Part shown: positions 6,791-11,954 of the stretch, one piece after another | Layout: the number at the start of each line of letters is the position of its first letter | Position numbering within the stretch: position 1 is the first letter of the stretch | DNA from: CAJXZP01 sp049606935 | Lineage (GTDB): Bacteria; Bacteroidota; Bacteroidia; Flavobacteriales_G; Salibacteraceae | NCBI GenBank assembly: GCA_049606935.1 | Contig: JBMYWA010000070.1 | Location: 1-11,954 of the forward strand | Length of the DNA stretch: 11,954 nt | Direction: 5' to 3' | The notes under the pieces: generated by a model | What the model was told of the DNA's origin: nothing | Seen by the model: the letters and a program-made list of their open reading frames with translations, nothing else | Database searches by the model: none | Translations under genes and position numbers: made by a program

Positions 6791-6823
6791 TCCAAACTCC
6801 GAGTAATTACGTCCAAACTTCGA
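6791..6823 (+). promoter_or_regulatory. Probable LytTR operator: tandem direct repeat with 21-bp period
   Basis: TCCAAACTCCGA (6791-6802) is repeated as TCCAAACTTCGA (6812-6823), 11 of 12 bases identical, with starts exactly 21 bp apart. LytTR regulators such as AgrA are known to bind two direct repeats on the same DNA face, about two helical turns apart, so the geometry fits. The pair lies between a LytTR gene and the next gene. About 30 bp further on is TTTCTTTG (6853-6860), one mismatch from the Bacteroidota -7 consensus TAnnTTTG, which places the repeats where an activator would bind. The target is therefore likely the 6908-7768 gene. Actual binding is inference. Confidence 0.6.
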
Positions 6824-6907
6824 AAAATAAATTAGACACCCTACTTTCTCTGTTTCTTTGCATGGTGAGAACGAATAAAAACCACTTATCAATTAAATAA
6901 ACAGACC

Positions 6908-7768
6908 ATGCAACAAATTTTTGGATACCTAGGAGGACAAGATGCCTACACGCAATTAAACCAATTCACTAAAAAAGTACCTAAAGAAACAAAGCGTGAA
7001 AAATCGCTTTTACAAACTAATGAAATTCATGTTTTTGAGCCTCAAATAGTTTTAAATAACCCCTTAACGTGGGGTAATATGAAGCTTAACACGGTAAATT
7101 CAGGGTTGGCATTTCAGCAACTTTGGAGCACAGAAAGAGTGGTTCATCAGCCACTAAACACGGCTGTTGCTACTATTGGTGATTTAGCCTTGGTGTTTAT
7201 GGGTGAAGTTGATGATGTAGAAGCCTTAAAAGCCGATTTACAAACCCGTGGTCATGTTTTTGAAAATGAATGTGCCAGTGAGTATTTGGTTCGGGTTATT
7301 GATGAAACTCAAATCAATGAAGAAGTAAGCCTACAAGAAGCGGTAAGAATAGCATTAAAAAAAGTAGATGGCGCTTATGCCGTTTTGGTAATGTCAAAAC
7401 AAACGCCAAACAATATGGTAGCTGGGAATGTTGGTCCAAATATGCTTTCTATTGGGCTAGGTAAAAATGCCTTTTACATTAGTAATGTAGCGGCTACATT
7501 AAGTGGGCTCACTAATAAGGTGGTATACCTTGGAGAAAATAAAATAGCCTCTATTTCATTAGGTGAAAAACTTTCTATAAAAACTTTGCTAGACGTACCT
7601 ATAAAGCCGTTTATTAATCGTTTAGAGTGGAGTCTTAATCGCGAAGAATATGAAGATAAAAAGATACATTCTTTAAAGTCTATGGCAACCTTACTGTGCC
7701 ACCACCCTCAAAGAAAACAAAGTCCTTCACGGTTAAGAAGTTTATTATCTCAGGTGAGCATGTTTTAA
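6908..7768 (+). CDS. Degenerate GlmS-like glutaminase domain protein, predicted catalytically dead
   Basis: The 286 residues align with the N-terminal class II glutamine amidotransferase domain of glucosamine-6-phosphate synthase: FGYLGGQDAY (5-14) for the GlmS start, MGEVDDVEALKADLQTRGHVF (98-118) for the NGIIEN region, KKVDGAYAVLVM (151-162), SIGLGKNAFYISN (181-193) and VVYLGENKIASISLG (205-219). The nucleophile Cys after Met1 is Gln2. The GHTRWATHG motif is lost (NSGLAFQQLWST), HNG has become FMG (97-99), and the glutamine-binding SDTDTE has become NECASE. The sugar isomerase (SIS) domains are absent: homology ends near residue 260, followed by a basic tail. It cannot be a normal GlmS. It may be a regulatory pseudoenzyme that binds GlmS, a sugar phosphate or a nucleotide, or a decaying duplicate. 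The clean long frame and the regulated-looking promoter favour a functional protein. It is the probable target of the LytTR regulator. Confidence 0.8.
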   Translation: MQQIFGYLGGQDAYTQLNQFTKKVPKETKREKSLLQTNEIHVFEPQIVLNNPLTWGNMKLNTVNSGLAFQQLWSTERVVHQPLNTAVATIGDLALVFMGEVDDVEALKADLQTRGHVFENECASEYLVRVIDETQINEEVSLQEAVRIALKKVDGAYAVLVMSKQTPNNMVAGNVGPNMLSIGLGKNAFYISNVAATLSGLTNKVVYLGENKIASISLGEKLSIKTLLDVPIKPFINRLEWSLNREEYEDKKIHSLKSMATLLCHHPQRKQSPSRLRSLLSQVSMF

Positions 7769-7790
7769 TGTTGTATTAAGGCTAAAACAT
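7760..7790. repeat. Inverted repeat across the stop of the pseudo-GlmS gene
   Basis: ATGTTTTA (7760-7767) and TAAAACAT (7783-7790) are perfect reverse complements with a 15-nt loop. The left arm runs into the stop codon TAA (7766-7768). The stem is AT-rich and no T-run follows, so it would be a weak terminator at best. It may instead protect the 3' end of the mRNA. Confidence 0.35.
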
Positions 7791-8101
7791 CTATGTTTAG
7801 GGTTTTCGGCCAATGCGAGAGTATAGAGGCCAAGCTAAACGAGTACGGTAAATTCTGTCCAACTCTGTTTTTGGCTTGGAGGAAATTAGATTAGCATTGG
7901 CTGCGTATCGCCAAAATGAATAGGTTTTCGATAGCTATTATTATGCGTAAATTCGTCTACACAGGTTTCTAAAAGAAAACAATTTAACCTATTATAAGAT
8001 TTTTCGCAACATAAAGATGTGGTTTTAAGATTAACTGGGAAATAAAATTCATTTATGACAATACTCTTGTGGTTTTACCCGTTTAGGGTAAAATTTTAAT
8101 T
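7769..8101. other. 333-bp stretch without a convincing gene
   Basis: The frame of the pseudo-GlmS gene stays open after its stop for 41 codons, to a TAG at 7892-7894. It includes a possible 33-codon ORF from ATG 7793, whose product contains IEAKLNEYGKFCPTLFLAW and matches nothing I recognise. The rest has stops in all plus frames, with a protein-like but interrupted stretch around 7876-8026. The 10-mer TGTGGTTTTA occurs twice (8018-8027 and 8068-8077), 50 bp apart, and the second copy runs into the hairpin at 8073-8093. The region could be decayed coding sequence plus the leader of the lipoprotein gene. No tRNA or recognisable structured RNA was seen. Confidence 0.4.
8073..8093 (+). promoter_or_regulatory. 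Perfect hairpin directly upstream of the lipoprotein start
   Basis: TTTTACCC (8073-8080) and GGGTAAAA (8086-8093) form an 8-bp perfect stem with a 5-nt loop (GTTTA), followed by TTTTAATT and then the ATG at 8102. It could be a weak intrinsic terminator or attenuator on the plus strand, an mRNA hairpin that affects translation of the lipoprotein gene, or a protein-binding palindrome. The sequence alone does not decide between these. Confidence 0.5.
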
Positions 8102-8287
8102 ATGAGAATATTACTGGTGTTAAGTGTAGGTGTTTTAATTCTTGGAAGTTGTAAAAAAGACGAAACTCAAAAGTGCATTGCCCGTAGTGCAGATGGTACT
8201 GCGATGTATGAAGTTGAAGGCCAAGCCACGTGCGAAGATCAAATTGATCGAGTTAATGGGGAATACTGTGATTGTACCAAAGAATAA
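8102..8287 (+). CDS. Small cysteine-rich lipoprotein, function unknown
   Basis: The 61-residue product has a short signal sequence ending in a lipobox, LILGSC, with C17 as the lipidated residue after signal peptidase II cleavage. The mature part is only 45 residues. It begins CKKDE and contains four further Cys (C25, C44, C56, C58, the last two as CDC), enough for two disulfides or for metal binding. I recognise no domain. Lipobox, cysteine pattern and position between a hairpin leader and the acs gene all support a real gene. The mature protein is probably attached to the inner or outer membrane on the periplasmic side. It is on the same strand as acs, but a 142-nt gap with its own structure argues against tight coupling. 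Confidence 0.75.
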   Translation: MRILLVLSVGVLILGSCKKDETQKCIARSADGTAMYEVEGQATCEDQIDRVNGEYCDCTKE

Positions 8288-8351
8288 TTGTGCATGTTTT
8301 TGATAGAATTGTATCATTATAATTATTCACAAATGTTAAATTTACCAACCC

Positions 8352-8381
8352 GAATTATTGGGCAACCGTAGGTTGTAATTC
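8352..8381. repeat. Imperfect hairpin in the acs leader
   Basis: GAATTA (8352-8357) pairs with TAATTC (8376-8381), and inside it CAACC (8363-8367) pairs with GGTTG (8371-8375) around GTA, with a one-sided 5-nt bulge TTGGG. A second CAACC at 8346-8350 could compete for the same GGTTG, giving an alternative fold. The element lies about 48 nt upstream of the acs ATG. No T-run follows, so it is not a standard terminator. It could be an operator or leader structure. Confidence 0.35.
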
Positions 8382-8429
8382 TAAAGGCTATTTTAGTACG
8401 CAATCTGAATAAAATTAACACCCCGAACT

Positions 8430-10337
8430 ATGAGCAATTATCATATCAAACACTTAGAAGAGTATTATAAAGTATACCGTAAATCGGTTCGTGAACCAGA
8501 GAACTTTTGGGAGGAAATTGCAGAAGAACATTTTGTTTGGCGTAAGCGTTGGGATAAGGTTTTGAGCTGGGATTTTAAAACTCCAGAAGTAAAATGGTAC
8601 GAAGGAGCGAAACTTAATATCACAGAGAACTGTATTGACCGTCATTTATTTACCAAAGGCCATAAAACGGCCATTTTATTTGAACCAAATGACCCAAATG
8701 AACCAGCCGAACATATAACTTATAATCAGCTGCATGCACGGGTTAATCAGTTTGCCAATGTGCTTAAATCAAGAGGAATTGGTAAAGGTGATCGGGTATG
8801 TATTTACCTGCCTATGATACCTGAATTAGCTATTTCAGTACTGGCATGTGCCCGTATTGGAGCTATTCACTCGGTTGTTTTTGCGGGCTTTTCGGCCACG
8901 GCATTATCTACACGAATCAATGATTCTGATTGTAAAATGGTGATTACTTCTGATGGGTCTTACCGTGGAGCTAAAACCATTGATTTAAAAGGAATTGTAG
9001 ACGAAGCGTTAGAAGACTGTGCAAGTATTGAAAGTGTTTTAGTTGCAAAAAGAATTCATTCCGAAATCAACATGAAAAACGGGCGCGATGAATGGTTGCA
9101 ACCGTTACTGGATGAGGCATCCAACGAATGTGCACCAGAGATAATGGATGCAGAGGACCCGTTGTTTATTCTATACACTTCTGGTTCTACAGGTTCGCCT
9201 AAAGGAATGGTGCATACTACTGGTGGTTATATGGTGAACAGTGCTTATACGTTTAAAAATGTATTCAACTACAAAGATGGAGACGTGTACTGGTGTACCG
9301 CAGATATTGGTTGGATTACTGGGCATAGTTATATTGTTTATGGACCGTTAGCGAATGGAGCAACTACAGTCATGTTTGAGGGTGTTCCAAGTTATCCAGA
9401 TTGTGGTCGGTTTTGGGAAGTAGTAGAAAAACATAAAGTCACTCAATTTTACACCGCTCCAACTGCTATTAGAGCTTTAGCGAAGGAGAATTTAGATTAC
9501 GTAAATAAGTATGATTTATCTTCCTTAAAGGTTTTAGGGTCTGTAGGTGAGCCAATAAATGAGGAAGCTTGGCACTGGTATAATGATAATGTAGGCAAGA
9601 AATTAAGTCCGGTTGTGGATACGTGGTGGCAAACCGAAACAGGTGCAATTATGTTGTCTCCCATTCCTTATGTTACTCCAACTATTCCTACCTATGCAAC
9701 GCTTCCTTTACCTGGAGTTCAACCCTGTTTAATGGATGAACATGGAAATGAAATTGAAGGGAATCAGGTAGACGGGAGGTTATGTATTAAATACCCTTGG
9801 CCATCTATGGCAAGAACCATTTGGGGAAATCATCAACGTTACAAAGAGACCTATTTCAGTGCGTTTGAGGATAAATACTTTACCGGAGATGGCGCTTTAA
9901 GAGATACCGTGGGTTATTACCGAATTACAGGTCGTGTAGATGATGTAATTATCGTTTCTGGGCATAATTTAGGAACTGCTCCAATTGAAGATGTTATTAA
10001 TGAGCATCCAGCGGTGGCTGAATCGGCAATTGTTGGTTTTCCTCATGAAGTAAAAGGAAATGCTTTGTATGGATATGTGACATTAAAAGAAACGGGCGAA
10101 GGCCGGGATCATGATAATTTGAGAAAAGAGATTAATCAAATCATTACAGAGCATATTGGTCCTATTGCAAAATTGGATAAAATTCAATTCACTAATGGAC
10201 TTCCAAAAACACGCTCGGGTAAAATTATGCGTAGAATTTTGCGCAAAATTGCTTGTAATGAAACCGATAGTTTGGGAGATACTTCTACATTATTGAATCC
10301 TGAAGTGGTTCAAGAAATTATGGATAACGTTCAATAA
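8430..10337 (+). CDS. acs: Acetyl-CoA synthetase (acetate--CoA ligase, AMP-forming)
   Basis: Acs activates acetate with ATP to acetyl-AMP and then forms acetyl-CoA, in the cytosol. The 635-residue length is normal. An N-terminal ACAS domain (about residues 1-65, with FWEEIAEE and WYEGAKLNITENC) leads into the AMP-binding domain: P-loop YTSGSTGSPKGMVH (249-262), GEPINEEAW (373-381), TWWQTETG (398-405) with the Trp that restricts the pocket to acetate, and the hinge region YRITGRVDD (497-505). The small C-terminal domain ends with PKTRSGKIMRRILRK, where K598 is the catalytic lysine that protein acetylation inactivates in other bacteria. SGHNLGTAPIED (510-521) is the usual CoA-region motif in a Bacteroidota-like form. 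It is transcribed alone or with the lipoprotein gene and ends at a strong terminator. Confidence 0.98.
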   Translation: MSNYHIKHLEEYYKVYRKSVREPENFWEEIAEEHFVWRKRWDKVLSWDFKTPEVKWYEGAKLNITENCIDRHLFTKGHKTAILFEPNDPNEPAEHITYNQLHARVNQFANVLKSRGIGKGDRVCIYLPMIPELAISVLACARIGAIHSVVFAGFSATALSTRINDSDCKMVITSDGSYRGAKTIDLKGIVDEALEDCASIESVLVAKRIHSEINMKNGRDEWLQPLLDEASNECAPEIMDAEDPLFILYTSGSTGSPKGMVHTTGGYMVNSAYTFKNVFNYKDGDVYWCTADIGWITGHSYIVYGPLANGATTVMFEGVPSYPDCGRFWEVVEKHKVTQFYTAPTAIRALAKENLDYVNKYDLSSLKVLGSVGEPINEEAWHWYNDNVGKKLSPVVDTWWQTETGAIMLSPIPYVTPTIPTYATLPLPGVQPCLMDEHGNEIEGNQVDGRLCIKYPWPSMARTIWGNHQRYKETYFSAFEDKYFTGDGALRDTVGYYRITGRVDDVIIVSGHNLGTAPIEDVINEHPAVAESAIVGFPHEVKGNALYGYVTLKETGEGRDHDNLRKEINQIITEHIGPIAKLDKIQFTNGLPKTRSGKIMRRILRKIACNETDSLGDTSTLLNPEVVQEIMDNVQ

Positions 10338-10343
10338 GAAAAC

Positions 10344-10380
10344 AAAAAGGCTCTTCCACTGGAAGAGCCTTTTTTATTTA
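10344..10380. terminator. Strong bidirectional rho-independent terminator between acs and the phosphoesterase gene
   Basis: The arms 10344-10357 and 10361-10374 are perfect reverse complements, with core GGCTCTTCC / GGAAGAGCC and a 3-nt loop ACT. A-tracts on the left and T-tracts on the right serve both strands. It lies 7 nt after the acs stop. The minus-strand stop codon (10374-10376) touches the right arm, so both convergent genes share it. Confidence 0.95.
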
Positions 10381-11489
10381 ACAACAAGTTTTTTTTGATA
10401 CATTTCTTCAGACGTTTTTATTTGAATTAAATAAATCCCCTTACTGTAATTAGAAGTGTTAATGTCCACTGCATATTGTTCTGAAAATAAAACGGAATTA
10501 AGAAATTGACCATTCAAGTTGAAAATTTCAACTTTACCACTTGTAATTTCAGGAAATTGTAAAAGTGTATTATTAATTGCCGGATTCGGATAAATAGTAA
10601 CCGTATTTGTGGGATTGATAAATGGTTCAATATGTAGTAAATCGTTAATTTTATGGTCGGTTAAGTCACCCAAGCAATGATATTCATTTGCAGAAGTGCA
10701 TATCACATCGTAGGTGATTTCTTTAGAACTGCTAACATTCACAACAAGGAAATTTTCATCGGTCATATTGCCCATTCCGCTTGAAATGAATGTGAAATTA
10801 TCGACTCTATCATAACTCAATGCACTAGCATAAGATGCCGAACCTACATCACCTGCAAAAAAGTACACCGGACGTTTTCCTTTATCAAATAAGGGAATGA
10901 CGCTACTCCAAAAATTAATACTATCCGCCCTACCTTCATCTGAATTCCATTTAATGTAATTAAAAACGGTATTTTCCTCTTTCCATAATACTTGATGAAC
11001 AAAAACAAACAAATTGTTAGCAGATGAAGTATCTAATACCTGTGAAATGAAGCTTAATTGATCATCAGAAATATTCCAATGATCAAGATTTGGGTCTAGC
11101 ACCATAAATAAATCATTTTGGTAGGTAAAGCTGTAATAAGTTTTCCCGTATCTAGATTCAAAAACCTCCCTATTCTCCATGTCGTGATTACCTACCGCGT
11201 AGTGTACCGGAATCCCTAAAGTAGAAACGTCATTGTCTACTTCTATCCAATCAGATTCTAATGGGTACGGAAAAGCTCTCACAATATCTCCTGTAAAAAC
11301 ACCTAATTCAATCTCATTACGGTTGATAATATATGGAAAATGATTTTTGAACTCTGGGTGTAATCCAATATTATCAACGCCTGGAGTTCCTGAAACATGA
11401 CCAGCAACAAAAAACGAATAGGGCGCGCTTGTTTGGGCAAATGAAATTGTGCTTAAAATAAAAAATATAGAAGCTAGGATCAGTTTCAT
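10374..11489 (-). CDS. Secreted metallophosphoesterase-like protein with T9SS sorting domain
   Basis: The 371-residue protein has a signal peptide (MKLILASIFFILSTISFAQ), a calcineurin-like phosphoesterase domain (about residues 22-260) and a C-terminal T9SS type A sorting domain (about 297-371, with IYPNPAINNT, SKGIYLIQI and the end KKLVVK). Metal-site motifs seen are H31 in FVAGHVSG, D68 in FTGDIV, N101-H102-D103 in VGNHDME and H165 in FVHQVLW. Two are unusual: the Asp of the first DxH motif is Gly29 or Ala28 here, and the last GHxH motif appears as AGDVG (211-215). A changed metal site or substrate is likely, and loss of activity is possible. It should be exported to the cell surface or medium. 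Its ATG overlaps the stop of the upstream acetyltransferase gene (ATGA), so the two are probably translationally coupled. Its substrate is unknown. Confidence 0.88.
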   Translation of the reverse strand: MKLILASIFFILSTISFAQTSAPYSFFVAGHVSGTPGVDNIGLHPEFKNHFPYIINRNEIELGVFTGDIVRAFPYPLESDWIEVDNDVSTLGIPVHYAVGNHDMENREVFESRYGKTYYSFTYQNDLFMVLDPNLDHWNISDDQLSFISQVLDTSSANNLFVFVHQVLWKEENTVFNYIKWNSDEGRADSINFWSSVIPLFDKGKRPVYFFAGDVGSASYASALSYDRVDNFTFISSGMGNMTDENFLVVNVSSSKEITYDVICTSANEYHCLGDLTDHKINDLLHIEPFINPTNTVTIYPNPAINNTLLQFPEITSGKVEIFNLNGQFLNSVLFSEQYAVDINTSNYSKGIYLIQIKTSEEMYQKKLVVK

Positions 11490-11954
11490 TGTTCTAGAAT
11501 TTTTTCAAACCCAAACCGTTCGTTTCCATCTTCAAGGTAAATTATACCACAGTATGTATAGCCAATAGATTTTAACATATGTTGCATACCTAGGTTACCT
11601 CTATGAGTATCTACTTTCATGCTAGGAATGCTATTATTAATTAAAACACTTTCAAAATGTTTGAAAATAGCTTTAGCAATTCCTTGGTTTCTTTTGCTAG
11701 CTTTTATAGCCAACCGATGGATCACCCCATACTTTTCGTTAACTGGGCGCAACCATTGCCCCTCAATTTTTGTATAAGTTGGTTCTGGTTGAATTGTAAA
11801 CATAGTGGTAGCTATTGTTTCCTCTTTCGTGTCAATAATTACGTAGCTATTTCCTTTTATTATGTCATTGTTTATTATTTCTAAACTGGGGTATCCATTT
11901 TGCCATTGGTCAATCTTTTGTTGAGCTAAATGAGTTTGAGCATCTTTAATTATG
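11486..11954 (-). CDS. GNAT-family N-acetyltransferase (5' end outside window)
   Basis: The frame is open from the window edge to the TGA at 11486-11488, about 156 codons. A Met at 11801-11803 lies inside the domain and is not the true start, because the 50 codons upstream of it also read as GNAT sequence (IDQWQNGYPSLEIINNDI near the edge). The acetyl-CoA binding motif A is visible as VIHRLAIKASKRNQGIAKAI, with the pyrophosphate-binding loop RNQGIA. It is followed by a HRGNLGMQHMLKSIGY segment in the usual place for the later helix and by a C-terminal strand (YCGIIYLEDG). The family moves an acetyl group from acetyl-CoA to an amine; the substrate is not readable. The stop overlaps the phosphoesterase ATG by four bases, which suggests one operon. 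Confidence 0.9.
   Translation of the reverse strand, partial: IIKDAQTHLAQQKIDQWQNGYPSLEIINNDIIKGNSYVIIDTKEETIATTMFTIQPEPTYTKIEGQWLRPVNEKYGVIHRLAIKASKRNQGIAKAIFKHFESVLINNSIPSMKVDTHRGNLGMQHMLKSIGYTYCGIIYLEDGNERFGFEKILEQ

Noticed and set aside
7834..7867. A second LytTR-type repeat pair after the pseudo-GlmS gene
   Set aside because: TCCAACTCTG at 7858 only loosely resembles the repeat, and no partner copy occurs 21 bp away.
7849..8028. Transposase or other pseudogene remnant in the gene-free stretch
   Set aside because: One frame reads in a protein-like way (IRLHRFLKENNLTYYKIFRN) but has several stops and no recognisable family, and no terminal repeats or target duplications are visible.
11657..11884. 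Plus-strand open frame over the GNAT gene
   Set aside because: It lies opposite recognisable GNAT motifs and its product is Phe/Ser-rich low-information sequence.

Overview
The window looks like chromosomal DNA of a low-GC Bacteroidota species, probably a marine or freshwater member of the Flavobacteriales. The reasons are two secreted proteins with C-terminal Por/type IX secretion (T9SS) sorting domains, A/T-rich leaders without clear Shine-Dalgarno sites, a bacilliredoxin of the YphP/YqiW type, and a soluble PAS hybrid kinase with REC and HPt domains followed by a LytTR regulator. This placement rests on protein character only. No mobile element, CRISPR array, tRNA or rRNA was seen.

Layout. 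Positions 1-107 hold the tail of an unidentified gene, followed closely by a small secreted protein made almost only of two T9SS sorting domains (114-689). Two minus-strand genes follow: a bacilliredoxin (749-1159) with its own terminator, and a secreted NlpC/P60 peptidase (1283-2167). A DUF985 cupin (2340-2852) starts the plus-strand half. The central block, 3053-7768, is a gas-sensing signalling cassette: an H-NOX haem protein, a PAS-PAS-HisKA-HATPase-REC-HPt hybrid kinase cut by an in-frame TAA, a LytTR response regulator, a tandem direct repeat with LytTR-operator geometry, and a GlmS-like glutaminase domain that has lost its catalytic residues and its isomerase half. A 333-bp stretch with no convincing gene follows, then a 61-residue Cys-rich lipoprotein and acetyl-CoA synthetase (acs), which ends at a strong bidirectional terminator. 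Facing it on the minus strand, a partial GNAT acetyltransferase overlaps by ATGA with a divergent secreted metallophosphoesterase carrying a T9SS tail.

How the genes may work together. The H-NOX has the proximal His and the YxSxR motif but lacks the distal Tyr associated with O2 binding, so it should be an NO sensor. Its stop codon overlaps the TTG start of the kinase, and the regulator follows the kinase after 8 nt. The simplest model is NO -> H-NOX -> kinase phosphorelay -> LytTR regulator -> tandem repeat at 6791-6823 -> pseudo-GlmS gene. The link to a dead glutaminase domain is the most unusual part and may be an undescribed output. The model is inference. The stop codon inside the kinase means the pathway may be broken in this strain, unless the stop is a sequencing error or the two pieces work separately.
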